A stretch of DNA of 64,000 bases from an uncultured Bacteroidales bacterium (lineage in GTDB: Bacteria; Bacteroidota; Bacteroidia; Bacteroidales; F082), in assembly GCA_905234765.1 (NCBI GenBank), contig CAJOIF010000015.1, positions 95,606 through 159,605 on the forward strand, read 5' to 3'. The position numbers and the translations under genes are program-made. This document shows positions 24,951 through 32,517 of this stretch, piece by piece; position 1 is the stretch's first letter; each line of letters opens with the position of its first letter. A model generated the notes under the pieces. The model was not told the DNA's origin, ran no database searches, and saw only the letters and a program-made list of their open reading frames with translations.

Positions 24951-25865
24951 ATGCAAGATAAACAATGTACGCTCAAAAATAGAGTCAGTGTCAAAGGAGC
25001 AGGCCTCCACACGCGTCAGTGCGGAACCCTCACCTTCAATCCGGCTCCCGTAAATTCTGGAATTCGTTTTCGTAGAATAGACCTTGAAAACCAGCCAATT
25101 ATTGAGGCAGACGTAGATAATGTCATTGATACTGCGCGTGGTACTACCCTTGGTAAAGGTGGCGTGAAAATTTACACTGTTGAACATGTTTTGGCTTCCT
25201 TGCGTGGCATGGGTATTGATAATGTGCTGATTGACATTGACGTAGAAGAGACGCCTATCATGGATGGTAGCGCGAAATTCTTTGTCGAGGCCATTCACCA
25301 AGCTGGTATCGTCGAGCAGAACGCGCCTCGCAACTATCTCGTCATCGAGGAGCCTATTTCCTACAAAAACGAAGTCTTGGGCATTGAGTTGAGGATGGAA
25401 CCTTGCGACCGTTTTGAAATCGATGTGAAGGTGAAATACAACACCAAGGTTTTGGACGAACAGCATGCTTCATTGCATGACTTGAAGGATTTCGAGAACG
25501 AGATTGCACCTTGCCGCACCTTTGTTTTCTTGCATGAGTTGGAAACACTTATCAGCCGTAACCTTATCAAGGGCGGCGATTTGACCAATGCCATCGTGTT
25601 CGTCAACCGTAATGTCTCTGCTGAGGAACTTGATCATATCGCTGCTTTCTTTAAGAAACCGAAGGTTACTGTGAAAGAGGGTGGTATTTTGAATAATGTG
25701 GAGCTTTATTTTGACAACGAGCCTGCTCGTCACAAGCTGTTGGATGTTATCGGTGACCTGACATTGGTCGGCCGTCCCATCAAGGGCAAGGTGACCGCAG
25801 TGAAACCTGGACATTTCTCCAACACGGCTTTCGCGAGAAAAATCAAGCACACCTTATTGTATTAA
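24951..25865 (+). CDS. lpxC: UDP-3-O-acyl-N-acetylglucosamine deacetylase, not fused to FabZ
   Basis: A 304-residue zinc deacetylase for the committed step of lipid A synthesis, started at the ATG at 24951 behind the promoter. The first zinc ligand is H79 in T-V-E-H-V-L-A-S-L; the other two are in R-H-K-L-L-D-V-I-G-D-L near residues 260-266, and the general-acid histidine is in K-P-G-H-F near residue 288. Length equals the E. coli enzyme. In most Bacteroidota LpxC is fused to a C-terminal FabZ dehydratase (about 460 residues); here the protein stops after the deacetylase and lpxA begins 2 nt later, so the FabZ part is absent from this locus. Confidence 0.96.
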   Translation: MQDKQCTLKNRVSVKGAGLHTRQCGTLTFNPAPVNSGIRFRRIDLENQPIIEADVDNVIDTARGTTLGKGGVKIYTVEHVLASLRGMGIDNVLIDIDVEETPIMDGSAKFFVEAIHQAGIVEQNAPRNYLVIEEPISYKNEVLGIELRMEPCDRFEIDVKVKYNTKVLDEQHASLHDLKDFENEIAPCRTFVFLHELETLISRNLIKGGDLTNAIVFVNRNVSAEELDHIAAFFKKPKVTVKEGGILNNVELYFDNEPARHKLLDVIGDLTLVGRPIKGKVTAVKPGHFSNTAFARKIKHTLLY

Positions 25866-25867
25866 GC

Positions 25868-26662
25868 ATGAACCAGTCTTTAGCCTATATCCATCCCAAC
25901 GCCCGCATCGCGGAAGACGTGAAGATTGAGGCGTTCGCGTGGATTGGCGAGGATGTGGAGATTGGCAGCGGCACTTGGATAGGTCCCAATGCCACCATTA
26001 TGGACGGTGCGCGCATTGGAAAAAACTGCAAGATTTTCCCTGGCGCGGTCATTTCGGCCATTCCTCAAGACTTGAAATACCAGGGTGAAACCACTTATTG
26101 CTACATCGGCGACGGTACTACGGTGCGTGAGTCGGCGACGGTTAACAAGGGTACAGCGGCCTCGGGTAAGACCGTGGTGGGCAAGGACTGCCTGCTGATG
26201 GCGTTCACCCATGTGGCCCACGATTGTTATCTCGGCGACCATGTCATCATGGCCAATGCTGCCACACTTGCGGGACACATCACCGTTGACGATTGGGCCA
26301 TCTTTGGCGGTTTGGCGGCGGTGAGCCAGTTTTGTCGTATCGGTGCTCATGTGATGATTTGTGGTGGTGCTTTGGTCAACAAGGATATTCCGCCGTTTGT
26401 GAAGACGGGTCCGGGCTATCCCGTATGTTATGCGGGTGTCAACTCCATCGGCTTGGTGCGTCGCGGCTTCACCCGCCAACGCATCAATGCCATTCAAGAT
26501 GTGTATCGCGTGATTTACAGCGTAGGCATGAATGTCACCCAATCGGTACAGTACATCCGCGAAAACCTTCCCGCCTCGGAAGACCGCGACTTCATCCTCA
26601 GTTTCGTGGAAAGTTCCAAAATTGGCATCATGAAAAACGCCGTTGGGAACAACGAAGACTAA
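25868..26662 (+). CDS. lpxA: UDP-N-acetylglucosamine O-acyltransferase
   Basis: A 264-residue acyltransferase for the first step of lipid A synthesis. The hexapeptide beta-helix occupies residues 9-190 (I-H-P-N-A-R-I, V-E-I-G-S-G-T-W-I-G, I-G-K-N-C-K-I-F). The catalytic histidine is in M-A-F-T-H-V-A-H-D-C near residue 120. A C-terminal helical domain has R-R-G-F-T-R-Q-R-I-N-A-I near residue 202. It follows lpxC by 2 nt. The last 4 nt overlap the convergent GT4 gene. Confidence 0.97.
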   Translation: MNQSLAYIHPNARIAEDVKIEAFAWIGEDVEIGSGTWIGPNATIMDGARIGKNCKIFPGAVISAIPQDLKYQGETTYCYIGDGTTVRESATVNKGTAASGKTVVGKDCLLMAFTHVAHDCYLGDHVIMANAATLAGHITVDDWAIFGGLAAVSQFCRIGAHVMICGGALVNKDIPPFVKTGPGYPVCYAGVNSIGLVRRGFTRQRINAIQDVYRVIYSVGMNVTQSVQYIRENLPASEDRDFILSFVESSKIGIMKNAVGNNED

Positions 26663-27885
26663 GCTTTCTCGATTACCTTCTTGTATTCCTCAAAGATTTG
26701 TCGTCCAATGTTTTCGGCGGAAAAAGTCTTGACTGCATATTTGCGAATGTTTTCGCGGTTGTAGTCTTGATAGTGGTCAAGCATCTGGTTCATGCCTTGC
26801 AGCAAAGCACTCTCGTCGCCTTGTGGGATGAGGATGCCGCGTTCATGAGAAAGGATCTCAGCGATACCGCCCACGGCAGTGGAAAGCACGGGAACGCCAC
26901 TGGCGAAAGCCTCCACAATGACGCAGGGCAGATTCTCAAAGTTGGAGAACAGCACAAAGAAGTCGGCCTGCTGGTAGGCTTCAGCCACCTCAGCGGAGGT
27001 CTTCTTGCCGTGGAAAATGACGCAGTCTTCCAAATGATGCTCCTTTACAAAAGCCTTAAATTCAATGGCTTCGTAGTCATGGATGACGTGCAGCTCGAAG
27101 TCGTTACGCTGCTGGCGCAGGCGCTCAATGGTGCGCAGAATGCCGCTGAAGTTTTTGGCCTCGTCGCGTAAAGTGGAGATGTGGAGCATTCGTTTCTTGT
27201 CCGATGGCATGTCATGCCGAGTTTCGCCGTCCATAGATACGCTCACTTCCTTCGTTGTTCGGTATGACATGGACGGTGAATCGAGAGCATCTATGCCATC
27301 GGCTCGGGGCTTGAACATGTCGGTATTCACCAAGTTGTAAATCACCTTGAAGCGGTTATGCACACCGTGGCCTTCCATGCAATGCTGCAAGTCGAGGCTG
27401 ACGGGCATGATAAGCTCAGCATTGTTGGCAATCTTGACTATCTTTTTCTTTAATCTGCCCACTAGAACGTCCTTGTTTTGAGGCTGATAGATGGTCCAAT
27501 GCTCAGTGAGGACGTATTTGTATCCGAACAATTTTTTCCACAGCAAAGCTACTTGTCCAAGTGGATAGGTGACATGCAAATGAATCAAGTCAGGATTGAA
27601 GAAGCGTTTCTTGATGTATCGCAAACCATATTGATACAACCATAACATCTTCAGTTTGCGAATCGCATTGACCTTCGGCGGACGGATATATATCTGCACA
27701 TGGGTGTGGTGTGCGCCCTCAATCTCCTTGACCTCAAACGATTTCGTCATGCTCTTGCCGTCGCAGACGGAGAGGATGACGGAATGGCAATCCTTGGGCA
27801 GCGCGTCGATCATGCGGACGCAAAAGTTGCCCAAGGTGGGATCGTCGGGGGTGGGGAACCAGCTCAGCAGGTGCAGAATGTTCAT
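26659..27885 (-). CDS. Glycosyltransferase family 4 with an in-frame palindromic insertion
   Basis: A 408-residue GT-B glycosyltransferase for a surface glycan. The N-terminal domain (S-W-F-P-T-P-D-D-P-T-L-G-N-F, H-L-H-V-T-Y-P-L-G, T-E-H-W-T) and C-terminal domain (H-I-S-T-L-R-D-E-A-K-N, F-H-G-K-K, F-S-N-F-E-N-L-P-C-V-I-V-E-A-F-A-S-G-V-P-V-L) are complete. About residues 195-228, in the linker between the domains, are encoded by a 102-bp palindromic repeat (27201-27302) inserted without breaking the frame. The start codon follows an ACTG tandem repeat. It ends the glycan cluster after the methyltransferase and flippase genes. Confidence 0.92.
   Translation of the reverse strand: MNILHLLSWFPTPDDPTLGNFCVRMIDALPKDCHSVILSVCDGKSMTKSFEVKEIEGAHHTHVQIYIRPPKVNAIRKLKMLWLYQYGLRYIKKRFFNPDLIHLHVTYPLGQVALLWKKLFGYKYVLTEHWTIYQPQNKDVLVGRLKKKIVKIANNAELIMPVSLDLQHCMEGHGVHNRFKVIYNLVNTDMFKPRADGIDALDSPSMSYRTTKEVSVSMDGETRHDMPSDKKRMLHISTLRDEAKNFSGILRTIERLRQQRNDFELHVIHDYEAIEFKAFVKEHHLEDCVIFHGKKTSAEVAEAYQQADFFVLFSNFENLPCVIVEAFASGVPVLSTAVGGIAEILSHERGILIPQGDESALLQGMNQMLDHYQDYNRENIRKYAVKTFSAENIGRQIFEEYKKVIEKA
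27201..27302. repeat. 102-bp palindromic repeat inside the GT4 gene
   Basis: The ends CCGATGGCAT and ATGCCATCGG are perfect reverse complements; inner pairs are ATGTCATGCCGA/TCGGTATGACAT and GCCGTCCAT/ATGGACGGT. The core CATAGATAC, then CTC-CTTC-TTC, then TCGGTATGACATG is shared with the intergenic element at 48193-48253. The length of 34 codons keeps the frame. Confidence 0.82.
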
Positions 27886-27921
27886 CAGTTGTTCAGTTAT
27901 TCAGTTACCAGTTGTTCAGTT
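27886..27921 (-). repeat. ACTG short tandem repeat at the GT4 start codon
   Basis: On the minus strand CAACTGAACAACTG-like units with about 8-nt period run straight into the ATG at 27885, as at miaB. Confidence 0.6.
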
Positions 27922-27930
27922 GTCGCTTCG

Positions 27931-27962
27931 CGTCATTGCGAGGAGGAACGACGAAGCAATCT
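27931..27962. repeat. REP-like repeat (CGTCATTGCGAGG type)
   Basis: CGTCATTGCGAGGAGGAACG followed by ACGAAGCAATCT, a short repeat type that I recall as widespread in bacterial intergenic regions; ATTGC and GCAAT form the outer pair. It sits between the methyltransferase and GT4 genes. Confidence 0.55.
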
Positions 27963-27972
27963 AGAGTGTTAG

Positions 27973-28782
27973 TTATTCAATTCTATGAGTCTTAATATCA
28001 ATTTCGAAGTATTTCTGCGGCATCTCGTAAGGCACGAGTTTGTGCGTTGGTAATTCCTCAGGCAGATAGACGGCACAAAGGGTGTTGGAAATGTGATAGA
28101 TATGTTTGCGTTTCTCAGCAGGTGCACCGTCCAAGATGGCACCCATCACATCCCAACGGATGGTCTCGGGGTCGAGGGTATAGTCGTGCCAGACGATGAT
28201 GCTGTGCTCGTTCTTCAACAGTTTGAAGGCGGTTTCGGTGTCTTTTTTTACGCTCTCATAATGATGGTCACCGTCGATGAAGACCATGTCGTATTTGCCG
28301 AAATGTGGCGCAAAGTCAAAGGTCTGAGAATCGCCGTAGAGCTGTTCCACATTGGGCAAGTCCTTACTGAAGAAACTATGCAAGTCGGCGTATTGTTGAT
28401 TGCCAGTCAGCTTGACGATGTGCTCTTTCGGCAGGTTGAAGGTGACGCAATGCTCTGCCACTTCGGCCAGGTTGGCCACGCTCTCACCGCGCCATGTGCC
28501 GATTTCGAAATAGTCCTTCACCGCATAGCGTTTCGCCAAAGCTCGCAGCAAAGCGATGTCGATGGGCATGGTGGCACCTGAAAGGTAGGCGTAGGGTTTC
28601 GCAATCTCGTGGAAGTCGGGGAACAACTCATTGATCTCTAGCATAGGAAGTCCGTCTGCGAGATTGTATTTCTGGATGACCTCTGCCTTATTGCTGCTTT
28701 CATCCTGTAGAACAAGGTTGAGCAGGTATGGATGCCTGATGATACGCCCAACGGCTTTGGTGAATTTTTGTATCTTATTCAT
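27973..28782 (-). CDS. Class I SAM-dependent methyltransferase
   Basis: A 269-residue protein from the ATG at 28782 (MNKIQKFTKAVGRIIRHPYLLN); the longer reading would overlap the flippase gene. The SAM loop is F-E-I-G-T-W-R-G-E-S near residue 82; D-M-V-F-I-D-G-D-H-H-Y near 157 is the motif of the Methyltransf_24 type; W-H-D-Y follows near 194. Such enzymes modify sugars or small molecules. Position between a flippase (11 nt upstream) and a GT4 gene suggests modification of a surface polysaccharide precursor (inference). Confidence 0.88.
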   Translation of the reverse strand: MNKIQKFTKAVGRIIRHPYLLNLVLQDESSNKAEVIQKYNLADGLPMLEINELFPDFHEIAKPYAYLSGATMPIDIALLRALAKRYAVKDYFEIGTWRGESVANLAEVAEHCVTFNLPKEHIVKLTGNQQYADLHSFFSKDLPNVEQLYGDSQTFDFAPHFGKYDMVFIDGDHHYESVKKDTETAFKLLKNEHSIIVWHDYTLDPETIRWDVMGAILDGAPAEKRKHIYHISNTLCAVYLPEELPTHKLVPYEMPQKYFEIDIKTHRIE

Positions 28783-28792
28783 TTTCTGCGTT

Positions 28793-30070
28793 TTATTTCG
28801 AAAATTGTTGTTTGAGTTCCGCAATATAGTTCTGCACCTCGTTCTTTCTCAGGATGAAGTCTTTGCCTTTGAAGCGCGACTCCTTGAGGAAGAAAACGAA
28901 CAGGAAGATGGCGTTCACCGTGTACGACACTGCCGAGGTGATGGCCGCGCCAGTGACGTCATACTGGGGTATCAGCGTAAAGCCGAGGATGCAGGTGGCG
29001 GCCAGACCGCAGAGTGCGGCAAAGGTGTTCATCTGATAACGTCCGATGCCCGAGTAATAGTGCCCGAGGATGAGGAAAATGCAATAGAACAGCACACCGG
29101 GCGCAAGGATGCGGATGATGCCCGCCATCTCGCCGAATTCGGGACCGAAGACAAAGGTGTAGACTTGAGGCGGCAGCAGGGCCAATACGATGACGGCCAA
29201 AGCTGAGATGACAAGGCAAATTTTGCTCAAATCCAACGTGAGTTTTTGCGAATAGGCGCGGTCGTTGGCATTGGCGATACGCGCATATTGTACTAGCGCG
29301 ATGCTGTTGCTGATGATCCAGATAGCCTCGGCCAAGGAGACCGAGCGTGAGAAGACACCTACTTGTCCTCTTCCGATGTAACTATCTAATAGGTAATAAC
29401 TAAGTCTAAGGTTGAAAAATTGGACGAAATGACCTGTTTGGTTGAGGAAACCGTATTTGAAGAGGTCTTTTAACACGGGGCCATACTCACGGTCTTTATC
29501 GTGAGGAAGTTGTGCGTAGTCTTTCCGAAGCATCCACACACCCAAAAAGAAAGTACCGAAATAGGCGGCATAGAGTCCGATGATGTAGCCGTAGATGTCG
29601 GTACGTTTCAAGATGATATAATACACCACCAAAGTCAGCGTCAGCAGGACAGGTTGGAGCAATGTGTTGTAATTGGCCTTTTGGATTTCCTCCTTGCCGA
29701 CCAACAGACGGAAATTGATGTTGCTGAGCGAGGAGATGAAAGACAGTACAGCTACATGAACGGTCAGCTCGGACTCCAAACCTGGATAGAACAGCCTGAT
29801 ACAGAAGCCCATCACCAACGCAATCAACCCCGACCATAGCACCGAGGCCATCAAAATCTTCTTGAACGAATGACGCGGGGCGAGGTAGACGATGCTGGCG
29901 CCACAGACAATCTCGGAGAAGATGAGGATGAAGGTGATGAAAGTCAGCACAAGTGACTGTGTCCCAGAGCCGTCGTCGCCCAAGGTCTGGGAGATGATAA
30001 TGGCAATGAGGAGATTAAGTGCCGCCGCCAGAGTCTTAGTTCCAAAGGTATTTAGGATCTTCTTGAACAC
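28793..30070 (-). CDS. Polysaccharide flippase (Wzx-like)
   Basis: A 425-residue membrane protein with about 12 hydrophobic segments, of the polysaccharide biosynthesis / MOP flippase family: K-K-I-L-N-T-F-G-T-K-T-L-A-A-A-L-N-L-L-I at the start, a G-x-G-x-x-S-L-V-L-T pattern near residue 35 and G-R-G-Q-V-G-V-F-S-R-S-V-S-L-A-E near 233. It would move lipid-linked sugar units across the inner membrane. It follows anmK by 34 nt and precedes the methyltransferase and GT4 genes. Confidence 0.9.
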   Translation of the reverse strand: MFKKILNTFGTKTLAAALNLLIAIIISQTLGDDGSGTQSLVLTFITFILIFSEIVCGASIVYLAPRHSFKKILMASVLWSGLIALVMGFCIRLFYPGLESELTVHVAVLSFISSLSNINFRLLVGKEEIQKANYNTLLQPVLLTLTLVVYYIILKRTDIYGYIIGLYAAYFGTFFLGVWMLRKDYAQLPHDKDREYGPVLKDLFKYGFLNQTGHFVQFFNLRLSYYLLDSYIGRGQVGVFSRSVSLAEAIWIISNSIALVQYARIANANDRAYSQKLTLDLSKICLVISALAVIVLALLPPQVYTFVFGPEFGEMAGIIRILAPGVLFYCIFLILGHYYSGIGRYQMNTFAALCGLAATCILGFTLIPQYDVTGAAITSAVSYTVNAIFLFVFFLKESRFKGKDFILRKNEVQNYIAELKQQFSK

Positions 30071-30104
30071 GATGTCCGCAATTTAGTCCCTGCAAAAATA
30101 GGAA

Positions 30105-31163
30105 CTATCTGTTAGATTTCCAAATCCTCCCACTACAACTGTCACTCTCCGCTCCAGTCACCGATGCCAACACATTGGTCTTGCCTTCCATTCGCAAAAG
30201 TCCGAGAAAAGCAAAAACCAGAGCCTCCTTGTAGTCGATGGTCATCTTATCAGGAATGACAACTTCGTGCGAGCTGCGGGCTTGAAGGCGTTCCATTAGG
30301 AACTGGTTCCTGGCACCACCGCCAGTGACAAGGATCTTGCCCTTGGGCAGATGACTCACACCCAATGCGATTTGCAAGGCAATATGTTCCGTGAAAGTGG
30401 CTAGCATATCTTCAACGGACAAATCTTTCAACAACTCCTTTTGGTTGGCTTCGAAAAACTCTCTGCCTAAGGATTTTGGTGGTAGTTGTCCATAAAACGG
30501 ATGTCTGTTCAATCGTTTCAGCAAGTCCATATCGACTTCGCCACTGCGGGCGAGCTGTCCATCGCGGTCGTAGGGGAGGCCTTTCATTTGGGCGAGGTAG
30601 TTGAGGGCTTGGTTGGCGATGCAGAGGTCGTAGGCGATGCGCTTGCCGTTTTCGTCGTACGAGACATTGGCAATGCCGCCGATGTTAAGGCAGATTTCAT
30701 AATCGCCGAATAGTACCTTGTCACCAATGGGCACCAGCGGTGCACCCTGTCCGCCTTTGTTTACATCTTCGCTGCGGAAGTCGTTAATGACGGTGAAGCC
30801 ACAAGCTTTGGCCAACTCCTGCCCATCACCAATTTGCAGGGTGTAATGCTGTTCGGGCTTATGGAAGATGGTGTGCCCGTGTGAGGCTACGAAGTCGGGC
30901 TCGGCGTTGAGTCTCTTTGCAAAAGCCAAGACTTGCTCGCCAAGATATTTTCCGTATTCCTTGTCCAGCTGCACTAGGTCTTCGGGTTGCTTGTGGAAGG
31001 CCTCGGAGAGCTGTTTTGTCCAATATTCGGGATAAGGCAGGGTCTCGGCGGCTAGGATTTGAAAGGTGTATTTGTCGTTCTTTTCCTGGAAGCGTACGAG
31101 AGCGAGGTCCAGCCCGTCCAACGAGCTGCCTGACATCAATCCTATAGCTGTCGTGGTTCTCAT
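30105..31163 (-). CDS. anmK: Anhydro-N-acetylmuramic acid kinase
   Basis: A 352-residue kinase that cleaves and phosphorylates 1,6-anhydroMurNAc from recycled peptidoglycan to MurNAc-6-phosphate. Family motifs: G-L-M-S-G-S-S-L-D-G-L-D near residue 8, S-H-G-H-T-I-F-H near 95, D-F-R-S-E-D near 127, C-L-N-I-G-G-I-A-N near 158 and L-V-T-G-G-G-A-R-N near 281. It overlaps murF by 4 nt (ATGA), linking recycling and synthesis of peptidoglycan in one operon. Confidence 0.96.
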   Translation of the reverse strand: MRTTTAIGLMSGSSLDGLDLALVRFQEKNDKYTFQILAAETLPYPEYWTKQLSEAFHKQPEDLVQLDKEYGKYLGEQVLAFAKRLNAEPDFVASHGHTIFHKPEQHYTLQIGDGQELAKACGFTVINDFRSEDVNKGGQGAPLVPIGDKVLFGDYEICLNIGGIANVSYDENGKRIAYDLCIANQALNYLAQMKGLPYDRDGQLARSGEVDMDLLKRLNRHPFYGQLPPKSLGREFFEANQKELLKDLSVEDMLATFTEHIALQIALGVSHLPKGKILVTGGGARNQFLMERLQARSSHEVVIPDKMTIDYKEALVFAFLGLLRMEGKTNVLASVTGAESDSCSGRIWKSNR

Positions 31164-32443
31164 AACAGAGGTAACACCTTTCCTAATTGTATGCTGTTTG
31201 ATCCTTTGACGAGAATTATCTTTCCGCTGATGGGATGGCCTTCAAGGTATTGGCACAAGTTCATGACGTTCTCGAAGGTTTTCCATGCGGCATTTTCGTT
31301 GTAGGCACAGAAGTTCTGCCCAACAAGCAAAGTCTCCTTAAAGCCGAGTTCTTTCATCAGTCCGAGGATGTTGCGATGCTCTTCCTCGGATGCCGTACCC
31401 AACTCACGCATGTCGCCTAAAATCAACAAGTGGTTTTCTCCGCAAATGGTGTGGAAGTTGATCAAGGCAGCGCGCATGGAGGTCGGATTGGCGTTGTAGG
31501 CGTCCATGATGACCCGATTCTTTCCCGTCTCAACGACCTGTGAGCGGCTGTTGGTGGGCGTGTAAGCCTCCAACGCCTCCACTATCTTTTCATCTTCAAC
31601 TTCGAAATATTGTCCCACACCGATGGCAGCGGCCACGTTTTCGAAGTTGTAGTTGCCCACAAGGTGGGTCTGGATGAGACGCTTCCTCCAAACGACACTC
31701 AGATACGGGTTGCATTGTCCGGGCGCAACAGGGCAGAAGGCACCACAATGCCTCCCATAACTGATACGTTCTTGTCCTTCAGACTGTTTCCACAGTAGAG
31801 GGTTGCCTTGGTTGACGAATACAGCCTTGCCATGGGCCTTGATGTGCCGATACAGTTCCGTCTTGGTCTTGATGACGCCTTCAAAACTACCGAATCCTTC
31901 CAAATGCGCCTTCCCAATATTGGTGATGAGACCGTAGTCGGGGTCGGCGATCTTGCAGAGGAAGTCAATCTCTCCGGGGTGGTTGGCACCCATTTCCACA
32001 ACGGCGAGCTCGGTCTCGGGCTTGATGCTCAGTAAGGTCAGCGGCACACCGATATGGTTGTTGAGGTTGCCCATCGTGTGGATGATGTCATATTTCTTTG
32101 CCAACACCGCCGAGACGAGTTCCTTGGTGGTCGTCTTGCCATTGGTGCCGGTGATGCTGAGCACCGTGGCCTTGCTTTGTTGGCGGTGGTAGGCCGCCAA
32201 GTCCTGCAAGGTCTTCAATGCGTCTTCCACGATGAGGATGCGCTCGTGTTTGGGAAGGTCTTTACGGTCGGCGACGACGAGGCTGGCTACGCCTTGCTCG
32301 GCCACTTGCAGGGCGAAGTCATTGGCATCGAAGTTCTCGCCTTTGAGGGCGAAGAAGACGGCATCTTGCTCGACTTTGCGGCTGTCTGTGGTGACTTTAT
32401 AAGCTTTTTGGAAGTGTCTGTATATGGTTTCGATATTATGCAT
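31160..32443 (-). CDS. murF: UDP-N-acetylmuramoyl-tripeptide--D-alanyl-D-alanine ligase
   Basis: A 427-residue Mur ligase adding D-Ala-D-Ala to UDP-MurNAc-tripeptide. The ATP loop T-G-T-N-G-K-T-T-T-K-E is near residue 98; M-G-N-L-N-N-H-I-G-V-P-L-T near 122 and E-M-G-A-N-H-P-G-E-I near 147 are MurF-type; D-A-Y-N-A-N-P-T-S-M near 310 and L-G-D-M-R-E-L-G near 338 are the C-terminal signatures. It is coupled to anmK by a 4-nt overlap and preceded by gldJ, from which a terminator separates it. Confidence 0.97.
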   Translation of the reverse strand: MHNIETIYRHFQKAYKVTTDSRKVEQDAVFFALKGENFDANDFALQVAEQGVASLVVADRKDLPKHERILIVEDALKTLQDLAAYHRQQSKATVLSITGTNGKTTTKELVSAVLAKKYDIIHTMGNLNNHIGVPLTLLSIKPETELAVVEMGANHPGEIDFLCKIADPDYGLITNIGKAHLEGFGSFEGVIKTKTELYRHIKAHGKAVFVNQGNPLLWKQSEGQERISYGRHCGAFCPVAPGQCNPYLSVVWRKRLIQTHLVGNYNFENVAAAIGVGQYFEVEDEKIVEALEAYTPTNSRSQVVETGKNRVIMDAYNANPTSMRAALINFHTICGENHLLILGDMRELGTASEEEHRNILGLMKELGFKETLLVGQNFCAYNENAAWKTFENVMNLCQYLEGHPISGKIILVKGSNSIQLGKVLPLL

Positions 32444-32457
32444 GGTTGTGATTTTAA

Positions 32458-32491
32458 TGAAAGAAGCCGCCTGAACGGGTCAAACGGCTTC
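32458..32491 (-). terminator. Rho-independent terminator of gldJ
   Basis: Minus strand GAAGCCG (32485-32491) pairs with CGGCTTC (32463-32469), followed by a short T-rich tail. It lies 27 nt after the gldJ stop. Confidence 0.6.
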
Positions 32492-32517
32492 AAGTGTATC
32501 ATAAAAAAGAATCTAAC

